Assembly (NCBI GenBank): GCA_003551325.1
Contig: PUMK01000336.1
Coordinates: forward strand, 1-6,642
DNA from: Candidatus Acetothermia bacterium
GTDB lineage: Bacteria; Bipolaricaulota; Bipolaricaulia; Bipolaricaulales; Bipolaricaulaceae
Length of the DNA stretch: 6,642 nucleotides
Reading direction: 5' to 3'
In this document: piece after piece, positions 1 to 5,115 of the stretch
Numbering within the stretch: position 1 is the first letter of the stretch
Layout of the letters: each line of letters opens with the position of its first letter
Made by a program: the position numbers and the translations under genes
The notes under the pieces: generated by a model
Told to the model about the DNA's origin: nothing
The model's database searches: none
The model's input: only the letters and a program-made list of their open reading frames with translations

Positions 1-30
1 GCCCCAACGTGGCCCGCCCCAACGTGGCCC
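1..30. repeat. 15-bp in-frame tandem repeat at the flavoprotein C-terminus
   Basis: Two perfect head-to-tail copies of GCCCCAACGTGGCCC occupy positions 1-15 and 16-30. Because the unit is a multiple of three, it adds the pentapeptide AGHVG repeatedly (residues 693-697, then 698-702) to the flavoprotein on the minus strand. More copies may lie beyond the window edge. Confidence 0.85.
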
Positions 31-2108
31 GCGGGGGGCCGGGCGCCGGCGAAGAGGCCGAGGGGGACCTCGACGAACAGAGGGCGGGGGACGAACGGGG
101 TGACGTGCTCGTCGGGGATCCCCTCCTCCCTGAACAGGCGTGCAATGAGCGTACTGCAGGTCTTACCACCACAGGCGCCCATCCCCACCCGCATGACAGC
201 CTTGAGCTCGTTCATGTCACGGTACCCCTGCCGGATGAGCCCGCGGAGCTCTCCGGCGGTAACGCGCTCGCAGCGGCACACGATCTGCTCGTCGGTAAGG
301 GGCTCCAGCGCCTCGGGGAGCGGTGCCGACATCCACGGGTCCTGCAGGCGGATACCCGCGAGGCGCTTGGCGAACGCCTTCGGCACCCGCAGTTTGAGGA
401 GTGCGGTGTGGTCGTTGCGCGCAAGCGCGCGCACCTCGGTGACCTCGACCTCGCCAAGCTCCTCCCCACCGGCATCAAGAGCGGTCACCCGGTCACCGCG
501 GGCACGCGTTTCGGCCGGGAACTCGTAGGCAAGCGTCACCGTGGGGAAGTCCGGGTCGTGCCGGTAGTCGACAAGCGTCACGGCAAGCCCCGGGCAGATG
601 ACAACACACTGCTCGCAGCCGAGGCAGGCTTGCCCACGCTCCTCGCCGAGGAACTTGGGAACCTTACGGATGTCGTCCTCGTCGATGTGGATGAGGCCCT
701 GGGGGCAGACGGACGTGCAAGGGTTGCAGGGGATCTCCTCCCCACAATGGAACACGGGCACCACGCCTTCTTCCGCTTCGGGAGGCTCTATCGCCACCTC
801 CGCACCGGGCTTCGACTTGAGGACCTCCGCCATCCGCTCCCAGTCCGGGGGGATGGCCCCGGACTCCGCACCAAGATACTGCGCCACCTCTGCACCGGCC
901 ATCCTCCCCGAGAACATGGCCGCCGATGCCTCGGCGATCTCCTGGGCGTCGCCGGCGGCGAACGCGGGAAGGCCGTAGGCCTTGGCTGCTCGGTAGAACG
1001 CGTCCACCGGGTCGAGCCCCACGGCGATGAGGAGCGTATCGCAGGCGAACGATCTCTCCGTCCCCGGAACGGGCCGGAATCCCTCGTCGACCTGGGCGAT
1101 CGTCACCGATGCCACCTGGCCCTCCCCTTGGGCGGAGAGCACGGTGTGTGAGGTGTAGATGGGAACCCCCAAGCGAGCGAGCTTGTCCCGGTGCACCCGA
1201 TAGCCCCCACAGCGGGGCAGGGCCTCGCACAGCCCAACGACCTCGATGCCCGCCTGAAGCGCGTGATAGCCTGCGATGAGCCCCACGTTGCCCCCACCCA
1301 CGATGAACAGCCGCTCGGCTGCCTTGATGAGGTCGCGGTTGACGAGCGTCTGGAACGCACCCGCCCCGTACACACCGGGGAGCGTGTTCCCGGTGAAGGT
1401 CAGCGAACGCTCGCGGGCCCCGGCGGCAACGAGCAGGACCTGTGGAACGACCTCCACGTAGCGCTGCCCATCCCTGAGGGCGCCCACCACGTGGTCGCTG
1501 TACACAGCAAGGACGGTGGTGTTGAGCCACACGTCGACGCCGGGAAGCTCGGAGAGTTCGCCTTCCAGACGCCGGGCGATGTCCGTACCGCGCGTGCCGG
1601 CGTAGACAGCATCGATGGACCCGAAGAACCGGTGCGTCTGGAGGACGAGCTTACCCCCGAGGCGGTGCTTGTCGTCGACGAGCAGCACATCCACACCACG
1701 ACGCCCGAGCTCCGCTGCGGCCGACATCCCCGCGGGCCCACCGCCAACAATGAGCACCGGAACCTCGATCCTCTCGATCGCACCCACACGAACGGGCCGT
1801 ACCGCACGGGGTAGCTCGGGAAGCCCCTCGGCCGGTTCCACGACCATCCCGTCACGGACAATCGCCATGCAGCCCTTCACCGGCACGCCGTCGGCGATCA
1901 CCAGGCACTGAGCGCACTGCCCGTTGGCGCAGAACAGGCCTTGCGGGGCACCGTCCTTTGGGTGATGGCCGAACACGCGGATCCCGGCGGCGTAGAGCGC
2001 CGCGGAGATCGTTTCCCCTTCGTGGGGCGGCAGCTCGCGCCCTTGGTAGGTGAACCGGATGGGCCTTCCCCGCTCCACAGGGAGGATCGGATGGTCCGTT
2101 AGCCGCAT
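1..2108 (-). CDS. Multidomain iron-sulfur flavoprotein oxidoreductase (HcnAB/sarcosine oxidase alpha-like), 3' end beyond window
   Basis: The frame stays open for 702 codons from ATG at 2108 down to the window edge. Domains in order: an N-terminal [2Fe-2S] domain (about 10-95) with Cys60, Cys65, Cys68 and Cys80; an FAD-binding Rossmann motif GGGPAG (122-127); a second dinucleotide motif GGGNVG (271-276); a ferredoxin-like segment with Cys455, Cys461, Cys464 and Cys468 followed by Pro, then CxxCxxCxxxCP at 495-506; and a C-terminal BFD-like [2Fe-2S] domain (Cys611, Cys613, Cys646, Cys651). This order matches alpha subunits of hydrogen cyanide synthase, sarcosine oxidase and proline/hydroxyproline dehydrogenases, which pass electrons from an amine- or amino-acid-oxidising FAD subunit. 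The conserved RP...VPLG tail (675-684) suggests the protein ends just beyond the edge. It starts 6 bases after the regulator stop, with AGAAGG upstream; an in-frame GTG at 2114 is possible. The substrate is unknown, and I expect a DadA-like FAD subunit gene next on the left. Confidence 0.9.
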   Translation of the reverse strand, partial: MRLTDHPILPVERGRPIRFTYQGRELPPHEGETISAALYAAGIRVFGHHPKDGAPQGLFCANGQCAQCLVIADGVPVKGCMAIVRDGMVVEPAEGLPELPRAVRPVRVGAIERIEVPVLIVGGGPAGMSAAAELGRRGVDVLLVDDKHRLGGKLVLQTHRFFGSIDAVYAGTRGTDIARRLEGELSELPGVDVWLNTTVLAVYSDHVVGALRDGQRYVEVVPQVLLVAAGARERSLTFTGNTLPGVYGAGAFQTLVNRDLIKAAERLFIVGGGNVGLIAGYHALQAGIEVVGLCEALPRCGGYRVHRDKLARLGVPIYTSHTVLSAQGEGQVASVTIAQVDEGFRPVPGTERSFACDTLLIAVGLDPVDAFYRAAKAYGLPAFAAGDAQEIAEASAAMFSGRMAGAEVAQYLGAESGAIPPDWERMAEVLKSKPGAEVAIEPPEAEEGVVPVFHCGEEIPCNPCTSVCPQGLIHIDEDDIRKVPKFLGEERGQACLGCEQCVVICPGLAVTLVDYRHDPDFPTVTLAYEFPAETRARGDRVTALDAGGEELGEVEVTEVRALARNDHTALLKLRVPKAFAKRLAGIRLQDPWMSAPLPEALEPLTDEQIVCRCERVTAGELRGLIRQGYRDMNELKAVMRVGMGACGGKTCSTLIARLFREEGIPDEHVTPFVPRPLFVEVPLGLFAGARPPAGHVGAGHVG

Positions 2109-2114
2109 GCGCAC

Positions 2115-2816
2115 CTACCCTTCTGACGCGTCACTTCCGGGCGCATGCCCACCTCTTCCCATCCGGTCTTCGAGCCCGCCTCCATGGTCGACCTCGACCC
2201 GCCCCACAACGCGAGAAGATCCCCGTGCCTGCGCGTCTTCCTCGGCGAGCGCGCTGCGCATCTGGTTGTGCCACTCGATGAACTGCTGGGTCAGCGCCCA
2301 CAGTACTCTGGCCCCTTGCTCGGGCGACGTCCGGTAGCCGTGGGGCACCGCAGCCGGAATGTGGTAGCTGTCCTCCGGACCGAGCACACACGACTCTCCC
2401 TCCACCACGAGCGTGAGCTCCCCCTCAAGCACATAGCCGAACTCTTCCCCGCCGTGCGTGGCCTGAGGATGCCGGTAACCGGGGGGGAACGCCCCCACGA
2501 GCACCTCGATCTGCCGATCGCGGAACGCCCCGCTCAACCAACGGTACGTCACCGGGGAGCTCGGAACGCGGATCGTGGGCTGTTCGTCCGCCCGGGTGAC
2601 CGTCGACGATGCCGACCTCTGCGAGGTCACCACACTGGCCGCAGGGATATCGAGCGCACCGCAGATGGCCGACAGGGAGACGATCGACAAGGACGATCTT
2701 CCCCGCTCCACCTGCGACAGGAAGCTTGTGGACAGGCCACACCTCGAGGACAGCTCCTCAAGGGTCCACCCGCGGCGCTGCCGCGCCTCGCGGATCCGCC
2801 TTCCACTATGTTCCAT
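2115..2816 (-). CDS. XRE-family transcriptional regulator with C-terminal cupin domain
   Basis: A 233-residue DNA-binding regulator. Residues 4-58 form an XRE/Cro helix-turn-helix, with recognition helix around LSTSFLSQVERG (28-39). Residues about 102-175 form a cupin_2 sensor barrel: the THGGEEFGYVLEGEL segment (120-134), then IPAAVPHGY (153-161). His121, Glu125 and His159 are the likely metal or ligand residues. Related XRE-cupin proteins (PuuR type) control polyamine or amino-acid catabolism by binding a small metabolite. The next gene starts 6 bases after the stop, so the two are probably translationally coupled and this regulator probably controls the flavoprotein. I chose ATG 2816 because the best promoter puts transcription start at or next to it; GTG 2825 is in frame but overlaps the -10 box. 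The cupin ends near residue 180, and about 50 further Gly/Arg/Asp-rich residues have no family I recognise. The ligand is unknown. Confidence 0.9.
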   Translation of the reverse strand: MEHSGRRIREARQRRGWTLEELSSRCGLSTSFLSQVERGRSSLSIVSLSAICGALDIPAASVVTSQRSASSTVTRADEQPTIRVPSSPVTYRWLSGAFRDRQIEVLVGAFPPGYRHPQATHGGEEFGYVLEGELTLVVEGESCVLGPEDSYHIPAAVPHGYRTSPEQGARVLWALTQQFIEWHNQMRSALAEEDAQARGSSRVVGRVEVDHGGGLEDRMGRGGHAPGSDASEG

Positions 2817-2823
2817 GTTTGAC

Positions 2824-2851
2824 ACTATCTCGAAACGGTTTCACAAGTCAA
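2824..2851 (-). promoter_or_regulatory. Candidate sigma70-type promoter of the XRE-cupin gene (leaderless)
   Basis: On the minus strand, TTGACT (2851-2846, 5 of 6 to consensus) and GATAGT (2829-2824, 4 of 6) are 16 bases apart. Transcription would begin about 7-8 bases downstream, at 2817-2816, which is the A of the ATG. No Shine-Dalgarno sequence precedes that ATG, which agrees with a leaderless message. This is a prediction from motif match and spacing only. Confidence 0.45.
2832..2842. promoter_or_regulatory. Palindrome GAAACGGTTTC, candidate operator
   Basis: An 11-bp palindrome (GAAAC, central G, GTTTC) lies wholly inside the spacer between the -35 and -10 boxes of the predicted regulator promoter. 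That is a typical place for a repressor site and suggests autorepression by the XRE-cupin protein. The length and symmetry suit a dimeric helix-turn-helix protein. Confidence 0.5.
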
Positions 2852-2863
2852 GGGCCCCCTGAC
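2847..2863. promoter_or_regulatory. Imperfect palindrome GTCAAGGGCCCCCTGAC
   Basis: Seven of eight base pairs around C2855 are symmetric; only A2851/C2859 fails. It overlaps the -35 box of the regulator promoter by five bases and lies in the divergent region shared with the peptidase gene. It may be a second regulatory site, but its role is unproven. Confidence 0.3.
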
Positions 2864-3059
2864 ACGTATGGCCCGTTTCACACTATGCCAACGTGTGCGT
2901 TGTTCTTTACACAGGGCCGCAGGGATCGCCATCGTCACCTCGTTACGGCAAACGCCGCCTAAGCCTTGGACTTTGTCACCCATAGCCCGACCGCCAGCGC
3001 CTGTGATCGCGCAAGACCTGACCCCGGTTTTTCGTTAGGATGGAGGGCACACCAGCGAC

Positions 3060-3065
3060 AGGAGG
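3060..3065 (+). promoter_or_regulatory. Ribosome binding site that fixes the M42 peptidase start
   Basis: A perfect AGGAGG lies 8 bases before GTG 3074. The upstream in-frame TTG at 2966 has no such signal, and the 36 residues it would add do not resemble an M42 N-terminus. Confidence 0.85.
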
Positions 3066-3073
3066 TCGAAAGC

Positions 3074-4141
3074 GTGAAGAACAACAGCCAACCGTTCCTG
3101 GAGAGATTCTTGGATGCCCCCAGCCCATCGGGGTTCGAGGAACCCGCCGCCCGCCTGTGGCGAGAGGAGGCCTCCTCGTTCGCCGAGCGCGTGTGGCTCG
3201 ATCAGCACGGAAACTCGTTCGCCGCGCTCAACGAGGAGGGACGCCCGCGGGTGATGCTGGCCGGGCACATCGACGAGATCGGTCTGATGGTCTCCTACAT
3301 CGACGATAAAGGCTACCTCTATGTCCGCGGGATCGGGGGGTGGGACACGCAGATCCTCCCCGGACAGCGCGTGGACATCTATAACGCCAAGGGACCCGTC
3401 CGTGGTGTGCTGGGGCGGAAGCCCATCCACCTTCTCCAGGACGAAGAACGGAAGAAGGTGGTCAAGTTCGAGGACCTGTGGGTGGACATCGGGGCAAGCT
3501 CCAAAGAGGAAGCCCAGAACCTCGTCGACATCGGCGACCCAGCTGTCCTCGCCCACGGACCCGAGCCGCTCGGAGAGCAGCTCCTCGCTGCCCGGGGGAT
3601 CGACGACCGGATCGGCGCCTACGTGGTGCTCGAAGCTCTACGACAGCTCAGCACGCTCAACCCATCGGCGGCCGTGTTCGCCGTGGCCACCGTACAGGAG
3701 GAGATCGGTCTCCGGGGCGCGCGCACGAGTGCCTACGGCCTCGACCCTCAGATAGGCATCGCCGTGGACGTAACGTTCACCTCGGACACACCGGGCACCG
3801 AAGGGGAAAAGAAACGCATCGGGGAGACCAAGCTGGGCGCTGGCCCGGCGCTTTCCCGGGGCCCCAACATCAACCACAAGCTGTTGGCGATGCTCGTCGA
3901 TACAGCGCGGAAGGAGAACATCCCCGTGCAGATGGAAGCCGCAGCCGGCGCCACGGGCACCGACGCCAACGCGATGCAGCTCACCCGTGCCGGGGTCGCC
4001 ACGGCCATCGTCTCCGTCCCCAGCCGCTACATGCACACCCCCTGCGAGGTCGTGGCACGCAGTGACGTCGACCAGACGGCGCGCCTCCTGGCGCTCACGG
4101 TGACCCGGATGAACGACGAAAGCGACTTCCTGCCAAGCTAG
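3074..4141 (+). CDS. M42 family metallo-aminopeptidase (glutamyl aminopeptidase/TET type)
   Basis: A 355-residue cytosolic exopeptidase that removes N-terminal amino acids from short peptides; M42 enzymes usually have about 340-365 residues and form dodecameric tetrahedral shells. Every catalytic element is visible: His65 and Asp67 in AGHIDEIG; the metal-bridging Asp177/178 in GIDDRIG; catalytic Glu209 and metal ligand Glu210 in VQEEIG; Asp232 in AVDVTFTSD; and His321 in SRYMHTP. The SPSGFEEP start (17-24) and the GATGTDAN segment (292-299) are also typical. There is no signal peptide. GTG is used as start codon behind a perfect AGGAGG. The gene stands alone, divergent from the XRE-cupin/flavoprotein operon and 114 bases before padR. 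Side-chain specificity (Glu/Asp, Leu or Lys) cannot be read from the sequence. It would supply free amino acids to an oxidative amino-acid metabolism. Confidence 0.95.
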   Translation: MKNNSQPFLERFLDAPSPSGFEEPAARLWREEASSFAERVWLDQHGNSFAALNEEGRPRVMLAGHIDEIGLMVSYIDDKGYLYVRGIGGWDTQILPGQRVDIYNAKGPVRGVLGRKPIHLLQDEERKKVVKFEDLWVDIGASSKEEAQNLVDIGDPAVLAHGPEPLGEQLLAARGIDDRIGAYVVLEALRQLSTLNPSAAVFAVATVQEEIGLRGARTSAYGLDPQIGIAVDVTFTSDTPGTEGEKKRIGETKLGAGPALSRGPNINHKLLAMLVDTARKENIPVQMEAAAGATGTDANAMQLTRAGVATAIVSVPSRYMHTPCEVVARSDVDQTARLLALTVTRMNDESDFLPS

Positions 4142-4163
4142 CGACCGCTCCAAGGTAGAGCCC

Positions 4164-4196
4164 GCGCCACCCCCCCTTTGCACGACGGGGGTGCGC
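4164..4196 (+). terminator. Hairpin after the M42 gene, possible terminator
   Basis: CACCCCC (4168-4174) pairs with GGGGGTG (4187-4193). GCG (4164-4166) pairs with CGC (4194-4196) around a single bulged C, leaving a 12-base loop. It starts 22 bases after the peptidase stop. No T-run follows, so it would be an atypical or factor-dependent terminator. Its loop overlaps the proposed padR -35 box. Confidence 0.4.
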
Positions 4197-4207
4197 TGTG
4201 CTATGCT
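4178..4207 (+). promoter_or_regulatory. Candidate promoter of the padR / Cys-His-rich gene pair
   Basis: TTGCAC (4178-4183) and TATGCT (4202-4207, 4 of 6) are 18 bases apart; TATATG at 4207-4212 is an alternative -10. The -35 is weak (3 of 6), as expected for an activated or tightly controlled promoter. Transcription would begin near 4214, inside the inverted repeat and just before the AGGAGG at 4227. Confidence 0.35.
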
Positions 4208-4226
4208 ATATGTCAGAAACATATAG
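4206..4226. promoter_or_regulatory. Perfect inverted repeat, candidate PadR operator
   Basis: CTATATGT (4206-4213) and ACATATAG (4219-4226) are perfect reverse complements separated by CAGAA. It is the most AT-rich stretch of the region and overlaps the predicted -10 and transcription start of padR. PadR-family repressors are known to bind ATGT...ACAT dyads; here the spacer is 5 bases, shorter than the 8 reported for several members. Position and sequence together support autorepression. Confidence 0.65.
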
Positions 4227-4255
4227 AGGAGGTTGATCGCTACAAGCGACGGTCC
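4227..4255 (+). promoter_or_regulatory. padR ribosome binding site with a hairpin in the spacer
   Basis: A perfect AGGAGG (4227-4232) lies 23 bases before ATG 4256, too far for normal initiation. Between them TCGCT (4237-4241) and AGCGA (4245-4249) can form a 5-bp stem closed by the triloop ACA. Folding would shorten the effective distance to 10 bases. No ATG, GTG or TTG in frame lies at a usable distance from the AGGAGG. Confidence 0.45.
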
Positions 4256-4657
4256 ATGAGCTGCCCAGAACACCACCACGCGGACGAACACTGCTGCACG
4301 CCCGGGTGCCGCGTACACGGCCTCCTCCAACCCTGGCTGCTCCTCCTTCTCTATAGAGGCCCCACCCACGGCTACCATCTTCTCGAGAAACTGGGTGCTG
4401 ACGAACGCACCACAAGCGCCGACCCTGGGCTTCTCTATCGCACCCTCCGACAGCTCGAGCAAGACGGCATGGTGGTATCCACCTGGGACACCGAAGGGAG
4501 CGGCCCGGCACGAAGGCGGTACGCGATCACCCCCGAAGGTGTCGACTTCCTGCACGCCTGGGCCGACGAGGTACACCGCGTGCGCGGGCGACTCGATTAC
4601 TTCCTGGACGCGCACGCAGCGGCATTCCCGCTTTTCGACCCTGAAGAAAGGAGGTGA
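4256..4657 (+). CDS. PadR-family transcriptional regulator with Cys/His-rich N-terminus
   Basis: A 133-residue winged-helix repressor. The PadR core is clear: LLQPWLLLLLYRGPTHGYHL (23-42), the recognition region GLLYRTLRQLEQDGMV (58-73), the wing with RRRYAIT (86-92), and a C-terminal dimerisation helix (about 93-122). The first 21 residues are unusual: Cys3, His6-8, His12, Cys13, Cys14, Cys18 and His21 could bind a metal ion. Some PadR proteins carry a shorter Cys-rich leader before the LLQP segment, so this is an enriched form of a known variant. The gene ends 5 bases before the Cys/His-rich protein gene, whose Shine-Dalgarno sequence lies inside padR. A perfect inverted repeat overlaps the likely transcription start. 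I infer a metal-responsive autorepressor; the inducing ion is unknown. The in-frame extension back to TTG 4178 would translate through the operator and is unlikely. Confidence 0.9.
   Translation: MSCPEHHHADEHCCTPGCRVHGLLQPWLLLLLYRGPTHGYHLLEKLGADERTTSADPGLLYRTLRQLEQDGMVVSTWDTEGSGPARRRYAITPEGVDFLHAWADEVHRVRGRLDYFLDAHAAAFPLFDPEERR
4647..4654 (+). promoter_or_regulatory. Ribosome binding site inside the end of padR
   Basis: AAAGGAGG ends 8 bases before ATG 4663 and overlaps the last codons of padR. It selects ATG 4663 over the in-frame GTG at 4654, which overlaps the Shine-Dalgarno sequence itself, and it implies translational coupling. Confidence 0.8.
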
Positions 4658-4662
4658 CACGT

Positions 4663-5022
4663 ATGCATCACGGAGGACATACCGGACATTGCTGTTGTGG
4701 CGGCCACGCAGGGCCTCACACTTGCGCGTGCGGCTGCAGCTGTGGCTGCACCTGCTCCTGCCACGCTCCAGGCCACCATCCCTGCACGTGCGGACATCAC
4801 GGTGCACAGCACAGCGCGCATGGTTGCAACTGCTGCACCCCACCAAGCGCCCACCACGGAGGCGGATGCACGTGCGACGAGCACGGCACCCACAGCTGGC
4901 GCAGGTTCACGAGCAGCAGAGAACGCGTCGAGGATCTTCAGCACTACCTCAGCGAACTCAAAGCGGAGATCGAAGCCGTGGAGGAGAAGATCGCCTCCAT
5001 GGGCTCGGGTTCCTGCGGCTAA
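4663..5022 (+). CDS. Small Cys/His-rich metallothionein-like protein with C-terminal coiled coil
   Basis: A 119-residue protein that I cannot assign to a named family with confidence. It has 18 Cys and 18 His; residues 1-77 alone hold 17 of each, 44% of that segment. Residues 21-33 place a Cys at every second position (seven in a row), and further motifs are CCC (10-12), CTC (41-43), CNCC (55-58) and CTC (69-71), with HH pairs between them. Such density is known only from metal-binding proteins such as metallothioneins. Residues 86-112 are a different domain: Val89, Leu92, Leu96, Leu99, Ile103, Val106 and Ile110 follow a strict 3-4 heptad spacing, so a dimeric or trimeric coiled coil is likely. 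A lone Cys118 sits near the end. The layout recalls DUF5320-type proteins found near PadR genes, but the cysteine ladder is not typical of them. No signal peptide is visible. Likely role: cytosolic binding of a soft metal (Zn, Cu, Ni or Cd). Confidence 0.85.
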   Translation: MHHGGHTGHCCCGGHAGPHTCACGCSCGCTCSCHAPGHHPCTCGHHGAQHSAHGCNCCTPPSAHHGGGCTCDEHGTHSWRRFTSSRERVEDLQHYLSELKAEIEAVEEKIASMGSGSCG

Positions 5023-5033
5023 CCCGTACGAAA

Positions 5034-5084
5034 AGGTGGCACAACCGGTGCGGGGGAAACCCACCACCGCACCGGTTTCCACCT
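5034..5084 (+). terminator. Long hairpin after the Cys/His-rich gene
   Basis: AACCGGTGCGG (5043-5053) pairs perfectly with CCGCACCGGTT (5067-5077). An outer AGGTGG (5034-5039) pairs with CCACCT (5079-5084) across a CAC/T internal loop. The 13-base loop contains GGGAAACCC, which could fold on itself. On the plus strand no T-run follows; on the minus strand the stem is followed by TTTT. It probably ends or attenuates transcription of the padR unit before leuD. Confidence 0.55.
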
Positions 5085-5086
5085 GC

Positions 5087-5115
5087 TTGGCCCCACCACA
5101 CTTCCCCTGTACCAT
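5087..5115 (+). promoter_or_regulatory. Weak candidate promoter for the leuD-dehydrogenase operon
   Basis: TTGGCC (5087-5092) and TACCAT (5110-5115) each match 4 of 6 consensus bases at the ideal 17-base spacing, directly after the hairpin. Transcription would start near 5122, giving a 20-base leader with GGGGGT (5133-5138) as ribosome binding site. Confidence 0.3.

Larger units (their letters stand above)
2817..2886 (+). repeat. Short direct repeats GTTTSACA(CTAT) in the divergent promoter region
   Basis: GTTTGACACTAT (2817-2828) and GTTTCACACTAT (2875-2886) match at 11 of 12 bases. GTTTCACA also occurs at 2838-2845, 21 bp (two helical turns) from the first copy, and the core TGACAC is at 2860-2865. 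They could be half-sites for a regulator. The rest of the gap up to 3059 holds no gene and no plus-strand promoter I would trust. Confidence 0.35.

Noticed and set aside
9..1151. A 380-residue plus-strand open frame at the left end
   Set aside because: It is antisense to the flavoprotein, whose cofactor motifs are unmistakable; the Arg/His/Gly-rich translation is typical of a shadow frame.
2145..2822. A 225-residue plus-strand open frame opposite the XRE-cupin gene
   Set aside because: The minus strand encodes an intact helix-turn-helix and cupin; this frame shows no domain.
2889..2902. CAACG-TGTG-CGTTG palindrome in the divergent gap
   Set aside because: Five-base arms are short enough to occur by chance and there is no promoter element near it that I trust.
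2966..3073. N-terminal extension of the M42 peptidase from TTG 2966
   Set aside because: No ribosome binding site there, and a perfect AGGAGG precedes GTG 3074, which yields the standard family N-terminus.
4181..4190. The CACGAC loop and G-run before padR as a riboswitch
   Set aside because: It most likely lies upstream of the transcription start, and I see no known riboswitch core.
4721..4800. Repeated TGC-rich triplets in the Cys/His-rich gene as a CRISPR-like or simple DNA repeat
   Set aside because: The periodicity follows from Cys codons in an intact reading frame with a good ribosome binding site; there are no spacers or fixed repeat unit.
3638..4846. A 402-residue minus-strand open frame spanning the M42 end, padR and the Cys/His-rich gene
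   Set aside because: It crosses three well-supported plus-strand genes and two regulatory gaps, with no recognisable domain or ribosome binding site.
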